A DNA stretch of 64,000 nucleotides from assembly GCA_965267185.1 (NCBI GenBank), contig OZ253937.1, positions 186,001 to 250,000 of the forward strand, read 5' to 3'. This document shows, piece after piece, positions 16,072 through 24,370 of this stretch. A program made the translations under genes and the position numbers. Each line of letters opens with the position of its first letter. The stretch's first letter is position 1. The stretch comes from G965267185 sp965267185 (GTDB lineage Bacteria; Pseudomonadota; Alphaproteobacteria; UBA6615). Under the pieces are notes generated by a model. It searched no databases, was not told where the DNA came from, and saw only the letters and a list, made by a program, of their open reading frames with translations.

Positions 16072-17334
16072 TCACCCCTGATACTCCAGAATATAAAGGC
16101 CGCCATTGTAGTCGCTGCTGTAGACCAGCCCGTTGGCGGAGACCCAAAGATCGCAGGACTGGATGACTTTCGGTCTGTTCGGGCGGCTGTCGATCTGCCG
16201 CTCCGGCGTTGGCGGCACGAAGGCGGCGACTTCTTCGGGGCGATAGGCATCGCGTATGTCGAACACGCGGATGCCGGCATTCTGATAGGTCGCGAAGATG
16301 GTATCGGAACTGACCAACCCGTCCGGCCGGTTTTCATGGATGTTGTGCGGCCCGAAATGAGCGCCCTTGTTCACATAGTCGGCGTCGTCGGGAACCGGAA
16401 ATGTCGAAATGCTGACCGGGTTCGACGGTTCGCGAATATCGAACATCCAAATATGCTTTATGCCGTCCTCGCAATTGTCGAGCACCGCCTCGTCCGCCAC
16501 CACCAGCAGGTCACGGTCGGGCAGCGGCAAGCAGTTGTGTGTGCCACCGCCATAGGGCGGCGACCAGTTGCGATGAACGATAAGTTCGGGCGCGGTACGG
16601 TCGGCGACGTCGATCATCACCAGACCCGCATCGCGCCAGGCACCGTAGGCGGTGTCGCCGTGGACGATCGCATGATGCAACCCGTTGCGCCGCGTCGGCG
16701 GCCAGTCGGGGGTTTCGCCCGCCGCCGTGTTCATACCGGGCAACCAGTAACGGCCCGCTTCCTGGGGCTGAGTAGGGTCGGCCATATCGACGGTCATGAA
16801 GATGTAATCGCTAAAACCGTCGAGCAACGCCGAGACATAGGCCCAGCGGCCGCCGGTATACCAAATCCGATGAATGCCGCCGCCCGCGATCGGCAGGAAG
16901 CCGATCTGGCGTGGCGTCTCCGGGTTCGAAATATCGTAGACCGCCATGCCGGCGGTCCAGTCGCGCGCCGCCGTCCCAGCAGCGTCGGCCGTTCCAGCCT
17001 TCTCGCCGAGCGCGCCCTTGTAATACTGGTGTTCGTCCTGAAACTCGGGCGCGGCGAACATGTCCTTGGCATTGACCACCAGCAGCAGATCTTCATGGGT
17101 CTGCAGGTGGATGTTCCAGGTATTTTCCGGGGCCGCTACGTAGTCCACCGGCTTGGGGTCGCGGGGATCGCGGACGTCGATGACGCTGAACCCCTTAGAG
17201 AACATATGCCCGGTAAACACATAACCCTTGTTCACCATCAGTTGCACGCCGTCCGGTCGGCCACCCTGATCGGAGTGTCCGATCAGTTTCATGTTTCGGG
17301 CAAAATCCGGTTCGGGCAAATCTTGGCGGGCCAT
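16072..17334 (-). CDS. LVIVD-repeat beta-propeller protein
   Basis: This 420-residue protein is built of repeated blades with the LVIVD-type pattern (GFSVIDVRDPRDPKPV, MAVYDISNPETPRQIG, GLVMIDVADRTAPELI, IWMFDIREPSNPVS, IRVFDIRDAYRPEEV). The start MARQDLPEPDF follows AGGAG; longer readings run into the neighbouring gene. There is no signal peptide. Conserved His residues (HLQTHED, GLHHAIVHGD, GTHNCLP, FGPHNIHEN) could bind metal inside the propeller. It lies 44 bases downstream of a cytochrome b561 gene in the same direction, which suggests a membrane redox partner. The catalytic role is unknown. Confidence 0.8.
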   Translation of the reverse strand: MARQDLPEPDFARNMKLIGHSDQGGRPDGVQLMVNKGYVFTGHMFSKGFSVIDVRDPRDPKPVDYVAAPENTWNIHLQTHEDLLLVVNAKDMFAAPEFQDEHQYYKGALGEKAGTADAAGTAARDWTAGMAVYDISNPETPRQIGFLPIAGGGIHRIWYTGGRWAYVSALLDGFSDYIFMTVDMADPTQPQEAGRYWLPGMNTAAGETPDWPPTRRNGLHHAIVHGDTAYGAWRDAGLVMIDVADRTAPELIVHRNWSPPYGGGTHNCLPLPDRDLLVVADEAVLDNCEDGIKHIWMFDIREPSNPVSISTFPVPDDADYVNKGAHFGPHNIHENRPDGLVSSDTIFATYQNAGIRVFDIRDAYRPEEVAAFVPPTPERQIDSRPNRPKVIQSCDLWVSANGLVYSSDYNGGLYILEYQG

Positions 17335-17378
17335 AAGCGCTACTCCTGAGGCATCGCCGGCCTGGCAGCGGCGGCGGT

Positions 17379-18095
17379 CTAAAGCTCCTTGCGGGCCTTG
17401 TTGTGGGGGTGATCGGGCTCGTAGCCGAACACCGAACGGTAGGTGTCGTAGCGGCGTCCTGTGTGCTCGAACCAAATGCACAACGCGACGATGACAAGGG
17501 CGGCGATCACCGAGAGGACCGTCAGCACCGGCATGGGAAACTGCATCAGGCCGGAGGCCACGGCACCGGCGGCGAAAAAGCCGGTGAAGTAGCCCGACGT
17601 CTTATGGGACGATTCGAAGAACCGCCGGCGCGGGGTCATGTCGTAGTGGTCGCCGCGCCAGGTCGAGGGGTCATCGGGAACGGCGAGGTTGTAGTACTTC
17701 CCGCCATGGGTGCCGCGGAGCCAGGACAAGACGATCTGCAAACAGCCGAAGGCGATCGTCAGGATACCGAACAGCGAATGCACGGAACCGCTGAACCCGC
17801 GGCTGACGACCAGCGCTACCGCCAACCCGCCGAGCGACAGGACGATGGCGAGGTAGAGGCCGTATTTATGAACGTAGAACCACAGCCACTCTAAATTGGT
17901 CGGTTTAATTTTTTTCGTGAGGCCGCGCGGCGTCGGTTTCGGCTTGAAGTATCTGATTGAAATAATGCTCACCGGAACCAGTACGAACCAAATGCCGACC
18001 ATCAAAATGGCATGGTAGTCCCAATGAATGTCGACCGTCCTGCCGAGAAAATCGAGATATACCTCGGTCGGTATATGCGATTGCGCTTTTTCCAT
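17379..18095 (-). CDS. cytochrome b561-type membrane protein
   Basis: This 238-residue protein has five or six membrane helices. Histidines sit at DIHWDYHAIL, YVHKYGLYLA, GSVHSLFGI and ESSHKTSGYF, the spacing expected for two b hemes in the eukaryote-like cytochrome b561 fold. It should carry electrons across the inner membrane. I start at 18095 (MEKAQSHIPTEV). The frame stays open 267 bases farther upstream, but that part is Arg-rich and unlike a membrane protein, so it is probably not translated. It pairs with the LVIVD propeller downstream. Confidence 0.75.
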   Translation of the reverse strand: MEKAQSHIPTEVYLDFLGRTVDIHWDYHAILMVGIWFVLVPVSIISIRYFKPKPTPRGLTKKIKPTNLEWLWFYVHKYGLYLAIVLSLGGLAVALVVSRGFSGSVHSLFGILTIAFGCLQIVLSWLRGTHGGKYYNLAVPDDPSTWRGDHYDMTPRRRFFESSHKTSGYFTGFFAAGAVASGLMQFPMPVLTVLSVIAALVIVALCIWFEHTGRRYDTYRSVFGYEPDHPHNKARKEL

Positions 18096-18380
18096 CGCCT
18101 TATTCAGCGGCCCCCAACCGCAATGCGGCGCTCGGGTACGTATCGAGCGTCGTACGCCCGTAAACGCCATCTGCGGCGTGAACGCCGCGATGGCGCATTT
18201 CGGCTTCGTAGATGAAAGGTAACGCGCCGGCAGGTGGCGCGGTTTGTTCTGAATCAAACGGCGGTAATTTCGGCGTCGTCGCCATTTGACGAATTGTTCA
18301 CCCGTTCTTGATATCCGGTGGGTTGATTTCCCGCCGGGTTGGCGGCCATTTGGCGGGAGCAACGCGGGGACGAGCAGATC

Positions 18381-19034
18381 GTGACGATAGACTTCCGCAT
18401 CGACAACCAGCCGCCACAGCGGAGTCTTGCGGTGTTTAAACTACTCGCCGTCATTGCGGCCGCCTTCGTTTTGCTCGCCGCGGCGCCGCTGCCTGCCGCC
18501 GCCGATTTCGGCGACGGGGCGATCGCCGCGCATAACGGCGATCATAAAACGGCGATGAAGGAATGGCTGCCGCTGGCCGAAGACGGCCATGTTAAGGCGC
18601 AATATGCCGTCGGCGCGCTGTTTGCCGAGGGCCTCGGCACCCGGCAAAGCCTCAAAAAAGCGTTCCGCTGGTGGGAAAAGGCGGCCGAGCAGGAACATGC
18701 CGGCGCCCAGTACAATATTGCGGTGATGTATAGGGACGGCCTGGGCGTGCGAAAAAGCACCAAGAAGGCCCACGAATGGCTCAATCGTGCGGCCAAGCTC
18801 GGCAATACCGACGCCCATGTTCAGTTGAGCCGTGCTTACCGCGACGGCACCGGCGTCGAGCAGGATCCCCTCATTTCTTACATGTGGCTCGAGATCGCCC
18901 AGCTCAGTGGCCGCGCTTCGGTCACTCGGTCGCTCGAATCGATGGCAGCGAGCCTACCGGGCGATCAAGTGGCCGAGGCGAAGGCCCGCGCGCACGCCTG
19001 GATCAGCGAGAACCCGGTCCCGCCGTCGCAATAG
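18381..19034 (+). CDS. secreted Sel1-like (TPR) repeat protein
   Basis: The protein is about 217 residues from a GTG start (an upstream in-frame ATG at 18339 is possible). It has a signal sequence (AVIAAAFVLLAAAPLPAAA). At least three Sel1 repeats follow, with the pattern A-x-x-x-L-G-x-x-Y-x-x-G-x-G (AQYAVGALFAEGLGT, AQYNIAVMYRDGLGV, AHVQLSRAYRDGTGV). Sel1 repeats form helical scaffolds for protein-protein contacts in the periplasm. It stands alone; no partner can be named. Confidence 0.8.
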   Translation: MTIDFRIDNQPPQRSLAVFKLLAVIAAAFVLLAAAPLPAAADFGDGAIAAHNGDHKTAMKEWLPLAEDGHVKAQYAVGALFAEGLGTRQSLKKAFRWWEKAAEQEHAGAQYNIAVMYRDGLGVRKSTKKAHEWLNRAAKLGNTDAHVQLSRAYRDGTGVEQDPLISYMWLEIAQLSGRASVTRSLESMAASLPGDQVAEAKARAHAWISENPVPPSQ

Positions 19035-19062
19035 TTGCCGATGCCTTTATCGCTGCTGCGGC

Positions 19063-19398
19063 TCAGCTTTTGAATTCGATTTCGTAGCCGATGATGTCGG
19101 TGTCGCCGGTGTTGACTGCGTTGTGCTCGACCGGCGCCTTGTACGACGAAGTTGTGCCGGGCAAGTACTCGAAATCTTTGCTGGTGCCGTCGGCGAAGTT
19201 GGAGGTCAGCGTGCCCTTCGACAGCCGCACCACTGTGTAATCGAACTCGTGCTTGTGCCAGCCGGTCTGCTCGCCGGGTTTGATCACGTAATGGATGATG
19301 CGTGAGCGCTCGTCCTCGTGCAGCACCACATGGGGCGCGGCGGTACGGTCGTCGGCCATGGCGGTGTAGGACTTGGCGGTAGCGGTTGCGGTCGTCAT
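19063..19398 (-). CDS. single-domain cupin protein
   Basis: This 111-residue cupin has motif 1 GEQTGWHKHEFDYTVVRL and motif 2 APVEHNAVNTGDTDIIGYEI. Two His in WHKHEFDY and the His in VEHN are probable metal ligands. It is a paralogue of the cupin at 23530-23859: both contain HEDER-R-I, VIKPGEQTGWH and the PVEHNA segment. Small cupins of this kind act as metal-dependent dioxygenases, isomerases or ligand sensors. It lies 73 bases downstream of the amidohydrolase gene in the same direction and may be co-transcribed with it. Confidence 0.8.
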   Translation of the reverse strand: MTTATATAKSYTAMADDRTAAPHVVLHEDERSRIIHYVIKPGEQTGWHKHEFDYTVVRLSKGTLTSNFADGTSKDFEYLPGTTSSYKAPVEHNAVNTGDTDIIGYEIEFKS

Positions 19399-19471
19399 TT
19401 TTATTCCCCCGTTCTTGGTCGCATACAGCGATAAGCGATCATATCAGCCGGCCGTACCGGCGCAACGGCCG

Positions 19472-20440
19472 TTACATCCGTAGCAATTTCTCCGCGTTGC
19501 CGTGGAGGATCTTGGCCTTGTCCTCGGCGTTGAGCATCAAGCGCTCCATCCACGCCGGCCCGGGCTCGTTGGGCACGAACGGGTAGTCGATGGCGAACAG
19601 CGTGCGGTCGGCGCCCATCTCCTGGATGCAGCACAACAGCGCCGGATCGGAGAAAAACCCGCTGGTGGTGATATAGAAGTGGGAGCAGAAGGCATCGCGG
19701 AAGGCCACCCCGTCATTGCCCGGCCGGTTCACCGCCATGTCGATGCGCCACAGCAGAAACGGCAAAGTCTCGCCCAGATGGCCGAGGATGATCTTCACGT
19801 CGGGATATTTGTCCAGCACGCCGGATAAAACGATGCGGATACCCGCCGTCGCGGTCTCCATGGTGAAGCCCCAGCCGGCATTGAGGATGCCAGGAAACTT
19901 TTCCGCGTAGTCGCGCAGATAGATGTCGACCACGCCGGGGTGGGGGTTTGCCGGATGGATATAAAGCGGCACGTCGAGCGCTTGGGCGCGTTCGTAGATC
20001 GGCCAGAACTGTTCCTTGTCGAAGAAGTGCTCGCCGCCGGTAAGGCCGTGGATCATCGCGCCTTTCATGCCCAGCTTGTCGACCGCGCGCTCCAGCTCGT
20101 CGGCTGAGGCTTCGGGGTCGGCCGTGGGCAGGGCGGCGAACCCGGCGAAGCGGTCGGGATGGACCGAGACTAGTTCGGCCAGCCGGTCGTTGGCGCCCGC
20201 CGCCACCTTGACCGCGGTCTCGGCGTCCATACGCTGGGTCGAGGGTGCCCCGTGGGACAGCACCTGAACATCGATACCGCATTCGTCCATCGATTCGAGC
20301 CGCGCGTTGCCGACATCTTCGAGCTTATCGCGGACGAATCCGCCGGTGCGCGCATCGATGCCTTTGAACTCTGCGACCACGTCGCTATCGTAATAATGCT
20401 CCTCGATGGCAATCACGCGCTGATCGTTCAGGATCGTCAT
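19472..20440 (-). CDS. amidohydrolase-2 family (dihydroxybenzoate/ACMS decarboxylase-like)
   Basis: This 322-residue TIM-barrel metal enzyme has the E-x-H metal motif at 13-15 (IEEHYYD), a further His in LYIHPANPHPG, ILGHLGETLPFLLWRID, and Asp in FAIDYPF. This pattern is shared by gamma-resorcylate, 2,3-dihydroxybenzoate and aminocarboxymuconate-semialdehyde decarboxylases. A non-oxidative aromatic decarboxylation is the likeliest reaction. GGGGGAG stands before the chosen ATG; the frame extends 25 Arg-rich codons upstream without a better start. The downstream cupin may belong to the same unit. Confidence 0.8.
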   Translation of the reverse strand: MTILNDQRVIAIEEHYYDSDVVAEFKGIDARTGGFVRDKLEDVGNARLESMDECGIDVQVLSHGAPSTQRMDAETAVKVAAGANDRLAELVSVHPDRFAGFAALPTADPEASADELERAVDKLGMKGAMIHGLTGGEHFFDKEQFWPIYERAQALDVPLYIHPANPHPGVVDIYLRDYAEKFPGILNAGWGFTMETATAGIRIVLSGVLDKYPDVKIILGHLGETLPFLLWRIDMAVNRPGNDGVAFRDAFCSHFYITTSGFFSDPALLCCIQEMGADRTLFAIDYPFVPNEPGPAWMERLMLNAEDKAKILHGNAEKLLRM

Positions 20441-20547
20441 GTTTCTCCCCCTTTTATGCGGTCCTCTTTCGCTAGGCGAATACATAAGTATCCCCCGTCG
20501 GCGCGGTGGCCGCAACGCGGTGGGAGCAGCAATTCCAGAGCGCTACC

Positions 20548-21600
20548 TCACGCAATCGCGGGTTCGTCGGCAATTTCCGAGGTGATTCCAGCCTCGTAGG
20601 CTTCCGAAAGGTCCGATGGGTCGAGGGAGAGCGCGTTTACTTTAGTGCCCTCAAGGCGGCCAATATGAAACAAAGCATCGCCTTCATGTACCAACGGGAG
20701 ATTTGTGCGACCGATCAATACTCCCTCGGCATGGGCTGTCACTTCGATTTCGTTGCGGCCGAACGGATCGGTTATCAATCCCAGGAGCGCTCCTTTTTTC
20801 ACCGGTTTGCCGAGTTTAACAATCGCACGTAGAACGCCGCTCTGGGGTGCGCGGACCCAGGTGCTGGAACGCAGGACCGCCGGCGTCACGCCCTGCTTGC
20901 GGGATTTTCGCGACGGCAGCATCTCAAGCGTCCGCATGGACCGGACAACGCTGTTCACGCCGCTGCGGATGACCAACTCGTCGAAGCGTAACGCTTCGCC
21001 ACCCTCGTAGACGAGGACCGGCACGCCAATATCGGCAGCCGCGCCACGTAAACTACCATCGCGAAACCCAGCGTTGATCAAAACCGGTACGCCGGATGCC
21101 CGCGCTAGGTGCTCGAGGTCGGGGTCATCCAGGTTAGCGCGAATTTGCGGAAAGTTATCACGGTGCGCCGCCGCAGTGTGGAGGTCGATTCCGTGGGTAG
21201 ACTTAGCAACAATTTCTTCCATGAAGACATGGGCAAGGCGGGCCGCCAGCGAACCGCTCGACCGTCCAGGGAAGCTCCGGTTTAGGTCCCGCCCGTCCGG
21301 CAGGTAACGGGAGTTCGATAGAAAACCGAACACGTTGACAATCGGCACGGCGATCAGGGTGCCGCGGATGCGCCGCAGCGCGCTCAAGCTCATCAGGCGG
21401 CGGATAATCTCGACGCCGTTGATTTCGTCGCCGTGGATCGCAGCACAAACGAACAGGACCGGACCGTTCTTCCGGCCGTGAATGATATGAACTGGCATGT
21501 TGATCGGCGTATGCGTCGACAGATCCATAATGGGAATCTCGACGATCCGGTTTTCGCCGGCGTGAACTTCTACACCGCCAATCGTAATGGAAGGGCGCAC
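20548..21600 (-). CDS. succinylglutamate desuccinylase/aspartoacylase family metallopeptidase
   Basis: This 350-residue M14-type zinc hydrolase has ligands His56 and Glu59 in AAIHGDEING and a later His in GIDLHTAAAH. A C-terminal beta domain (APQSGVLRAIVKLGKPVKKG) is like that of other AstE/AspA relatives. It should remove an acyl or glutamyl group from an amino-acid derivative. It begins two bases after rimK ends, and that gene overlaps the rimB-like gene by four. The three-gene unit suggests it trims or recycles products of the RimK ligase. Confidence 0.85.
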   Translation of the reverse strand: MRPSITIGGVEVHAGENRIVEIPIMDLSTHTPINMPVHIIHGRKNGPVLFVCAAIHGDEINGVEIIRRLMSLSALRRIRGTLIAVPIVNVFGFLSNSRYLPDGRDLNRSFPGRSSGSLAARLAHVFMEEIVAKSTHGIDLHTAAAHRDNFPQIRANLDDPDLEHLARASGVPVLINAGFRDGSLRGAAADIGVPVLVYEGGEALRFDELVIRSGVNSVVRSMRTLEMLPSRKSRKQGVTPAVLRSSTWVRAPQSGVLRAIVKLGKPVKKGALLGLITDPFGRNEIEVTAHAEGVLIGRTNLPLVHEGDALFHIGRLEGTKVNALSLDPSDLSEAYEAGITSEIADEPAIA

Positions 21601-21602
21601 GG

Positions 21603-22508
21603 CTAACCTTTACCCCGCGTCCGGGTCTTGTTTGGCTTCGCGTTTTTCTCCAGAAATTCGATAACCTTGCCGGCGACGTCGATGCCGGTTGCGGTCTCGA
21701 CGCCTTCGAGGCCCGGCGAAGAGTTCACCTCCATGACAACCGGTCCATGGTTGGCCCGCAGAAGATCGACACCGCACACATTCAGTCCCATGATATTGGC
21801 CGCGCGGACCGCCGTAGAGCGTTCCTCGGGAGTGATTTTCACTTTTTCTGCACTGCCGCCGCGGTGCAGATTTGAGCGAAAGTCTCCATCGGCGCCCTTG
21901 CGCACCATCGACGCTACCACTCTGTCTCCGACAACGAGACACCTGATATCTTGATTGCCCGCTTCCTCGATGAATTCTTGCACCAGGATATTGGCTTTTA
22001 GACCACCGAATGCCTGGATCATGCTTTTCGCTGCGGCCGGCGTCTCGCCGAGGACGACGCCGATGCCTTGCGTGCCCTCCAAAAGTTTGATGACCACCGG
22101 GGCGCCGCCCAGCATCTCGATAATGTCATCAGCCTGACTGGTCGAATGAGCAAACACGGAAACCGGCAAGCCGATACCGCGGCGCGCTAGTAGTTGCATG
22201 CTTCTGAGCTTGTCACGGGAGCGGCTAATGGCGACCGACTCGTTGAGAGGGTAAACGCCCATCACTTCGAACTGGCGCAACACGGCAGTACCGAAAAAAG
22301 TCACTGAAGCGCCGATGCGGGGAATGACGGCATCGTAACCTTCCAATTTCTCGCCTCTATAACGCAGCTCCGGCCGATGCGAGGCGATGTTGATGTAAAC
22401 GCGCAGGGTGTCGATAACATCGATCTCATGCCCTCGCGTCTCGGCAGCCTCAACAAGGCGTTTGTGAGAGTACAGATCCGGATTGCGGGCCAACATCGCG
22501 ATCCTCAT
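21603..22508 (-). CDS. rimK: RimK-type ATP-grasp glutamate ligase
   Basis: This 301-residue ATP-grasp protein has the N-terminal MRIAMLARNPDLYSHKRLVE and PRIGASVTFFG typical of RimK. The ATP-binding core follows (PVVIKLLEGTQGIGVVLGET), then GGLKANILVQEFIEEAG and the Mg-binding VMEVNSSPGLEGVE. Relatives add glutamate residues to the C terminus of ribosomal protein S6 or make poly-alpha-glutamate. It overlaps the preceding RimB-type gene by four bases and is followed after two bases by the aspartoacylase-like gene, so the three are one operon. Confidence 0.9.
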   Translation of the reverse strand: MRIAMLARNPDLYSHKRLVEAAETRGHEIDVIDTLRVYINIASHRPELRYRGEKLEGYDAVIPRIGASVTFFGTAVLRQFEVMGVYPLNESVAISRSRDKLRSMQLLARRGIGLPVSVFAHSTSQADDIIEMLGGAPVVIKLLEGTQGIGVVLGETPAAAKSMIQAFGGLKANILVQEFIEEAGNQDIRCLVVGDRVVASMVRKGADGDFRSNLHRGGSAEKVKITPEERSTAVRAANIMGLNVCGVDLLRANHGPVVMEVNSSPGLEGVETATGIDVAGKVIEFLEKNAKPNKTRTRGKG

Positions 22509-22987
22509 GCCGGTATATCCTTTGTCTTCTTTTTTCGTGTTCGTTTTTCGGCGGACATCTTGTAGGAGGAACCCGGGTCAACAACGAACCGGTTTCGCAA
22601 GGCTTGCCGGCCTAGCAGCATCCGAAAACTCATCTCGTCACGATTGGTAAGAGTGATCTCGATTGGCCACTGGCGATCGCCGATCTGCACGTCGGTTTCA
22701 ATGACGTAGCGATGCTCCGGTTCGCCATTTGAGCTAATAACGGTTCGCTCGCCGATTAGCCGTGCTTCGCATAATACTTCCGGCCGCCGCCGCCGTTGCA
22801 GCGGATGCACATAGAACCGTACAAACCGCTTTCCTTTTCGCCGAAATCGTTTGACTTCATAGGCGTGCAGCGCCGATGTCCGCGCGCCGGTATCGATTTT
22901 GGTTTTAATCGCGTCGATGCCCAAGCCGGGCAACGCGACCCATTCCCGCCAACCGATTGTAGGCTTCTTTCTCATTGGATGCCGCAC
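22505..22987 (-). CDS. rimB: RimB-type retropepsin-like protease
   Basis: This 160-residue protein has the aspartic-protease signature KIDTGARTSALHA (Asp32) and the second structural segment MLLGRQALRNRFVVDP. It matches RimB/DUF785, often called an ATP-dependent zinc protease, which removes RimK-added glutamates from S6. A second ATG (22975) could be the true start. The C terminus is a Lys/Arg tail (KRTRKKKTK). It is the first gene of the rimB-rimK-aspartoacylase-like operon. Confidence 0.85.
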   Translation of the reverse strand: MRHPMRKKPTIGWREWVALPGLGIDAIKTKIDTGARTSALHAYEVKRFRRKGKRFVRFYVHPLQRRRRPEVLCEARLIGERTVISSNGEPEHRYVIETDVQIGDRQWPIEITLTNRDEMSFRMLLGRQALRNRFVVDPGSSYKMSAEKRTRKKKTKDIPA

Positions 22988-23025
22988 ATATTGATTTGGT
23001 AGCGATGAAGTTTAGACAATCACGC

Positions 23026-23331
23026 TTAGTGTCGGGTTCCCGAACCGGTCAATTGCGCTATCGTGGTATCGCTGACTCGCCGATAGCTGCTGAAGGTGCG
23101 CTGAGCTAGCACTACGAAATAAGTCTCGAGATCGACAAGCACAAAGCCCAGCTCGAATAGTTCCTCGCTTATTTTTTGCACGACCTCCCTGGTCACCCGC
23201 CGCCGGCCGGTGAGGGCGCGCATATGCTTCATCGAAACCCGGTAGCGACCCCGATCCTTTCCGGCAAAGCTCTGTTCATAGAGTTCGGCCAAATCTTGAG
23301 CGATCTGGCTTTCGCTGCGCCTTGTCGCCAT
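23026..23331 (-). CDS. small hypothetical protein, possible winged-helix
   Basis: This 101-residue basic protein follows AGGAAGGGG. Predicted helices (SQIAQDLAELYEQSF, SMKHMRALTGRRRVTREVV, QKISEELFELGFVLVDLETY) and a following strand pair resemble a small DNA-binding fold. I cannot assign a family. Its start faces an unusually AT-rich stretch carrying a long inverted repeat (23355-23383), which would suit autoregulation. Confidence 0.6.
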   Translation of the reverse strand: MATRRSESQIAQDLAELYEQSFAGKDRGRYRVSMKHMRALTGRRRVTREVVQKISEELFELGFVLVDLETYFVVLAQRTFSSYRRVSDTTIAQLTGSGTRH

Positions 23332-23354
23332 ATTCCCCTTCCTGATTGGGATAC

Positions 23355-23383
23355 CCTATATAGTAAAAAATATTATATATAGG
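23355..23383. promoter_or_regulatory. AT-rich inverted repeat CCTATATA-N13-TATATAGG
   Basis: Eight-base arms at 23355-23362 and 23376-23383 lie in a stretch (about 23350-23420) far richer in A and T than anything nearby. It lies between the start of the small hypothetical gene (-) and the cupin gene (+), so it is probably a divergent promoter/operator. The AT bias could also mark horizontally acquired DNA. Confidence 0.45.
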
Positions 23384-23529
23384 ATAAGAAATATTAATTA
23401 TATAATGAAAAATGTTTATTTTGCCACCGCGTAGCCTTTCCGGCGGCCCTTGTGGTCTTTTTTGTACGCACAAGGATGACGGCCCTTCGCGTTACCAGTA
23501 AGCTGCGCCAAAACAAGGGGGAAGCACCG

Positions 23530-23859
23530 ATGTCGACCAAATTAATGGACAAAACCGCGGCGCAAGCGGCCGACCGGCAGATCGGCAAGTTCGACCTGTT
23601 GCACGAAGACGAGCGCACCCGGATCACCCATTGGGTCATCAAGCCCGGCGAGCAAACCGGCTGGCATCTGCACGACTACGACTATGTGACCGTTCAGCAA
23701 TCGACGGGCCGTCTGTTCCTCGAGAACGCCGATGGGTCGACCCGCGAGGTCGACTACAGCCCCGGAACGGCGCACGCGATCTCCGCGCCGGTCGAGCACA
23801 ACGCGATCAACGTCGGCGATGTCGATATCGTCGTGCTGGAGATCGAGTACAAAGCGTAA
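23530..23859 (+). CDS. single-domain cupin protein
   Basis: This 109-residue cupin is paralogous to that at 19063-19398. It has HEDERTRITHWVIKPGEQTG, WHLHDYDYVTV and SAPVEHNAINVGDVDIVVL, keeping the same His ligands. AAGGGGGAAG precedes the ATG; the frame is open farther upstream without a good start. It is followed after 52 bases by a lipocalin-like gene on the same strand, probably one transcription unit. The activity is unknown. Confidence 0.8.
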   Translation: MSTKLMDKTAAQAADRQIGKFDLLHEDERTRITHWVIKPGEQTGWHLHDYDYVTVQQSTGRLFLENADGSTREVDYSPGTAHAISAPVEHNAINVGDVDIVVLEIEYKA

Positions 23860-23911
23860 CCTTTACGCCGTGGCGCGGTGCCGCGGTATTCGCAACATTA
23901 GGAAACCAGGT

Positions 23912-24319
23912 ATGAGCATCAGTCCCGATGACCTCGTCGGCGTGTGGACGTTGGAGACCACCTACACCGAAGACCAGGACGGCAAACAAGTAATGATCAT
24001 GGGCGATAACCCGCAAGGCCGGATCATGTACACCGCCGATGGCTATATGTCTGCAATGACCGGGCAGGGGGAGCGCCAGTTGCCCGCGAACGCGAGCGAC
24101 GCCGATAAGGCCGCCGCCTTCGATAGCTTCATGAGCTATTCCGGGCGCTGGTCGCTGAGCGGCAATGTCGTGCGCCATGAGATCGACCATGCCACCGATC
24201 CCAACTGGGTCGGCGGCACGCGCGAGCGCACCATCGACCACCAGGGCGACCGTATGGTGTTTTCCGGCCTCGGTCCCGATGGCGTCACCAACGCGGTTAT
24301 CATCTGGCAGCGCGCCTGA
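23912..24319 (+). CDS. lipocalin-like domain protein
   Basis: This 135-residue protein starts LVGVWTLETTYTEDQDG and continues with GRIMYTADGYMSAMTG, YSGRWSLSGNVVRHEID, DPNWVGGTRERTID and VIIWQRA. These match the small bacterial lipocalin-like family (PF13924 type), an up-and-down barrel that binds hydrophobic ligands or acts as a non-oxidative enzyme. There is no signal peptide. AGGAAACCAGG precedes the ATG. The pairing with a cupin suggests action on a common small molecule. Confidence 0.75.
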   Translation: MSISPDDLVGVWTLETTYTEDQDGKQVMIMGDNPQGRIMYTADGYMSAMTGQGERQLPANASDADKAAAFDSFMSYSGRWSLSGNVVRHEIDHATDPNWVGGTRERTIDHQGDRMVFSGLGPDGVTNAVIIWQRA

Positions 24320-24370
24320 GCGCTGAGTTGATTTGCGTCGGCGGGCGGTTTCCGGCTCTCATAGGCCGTG

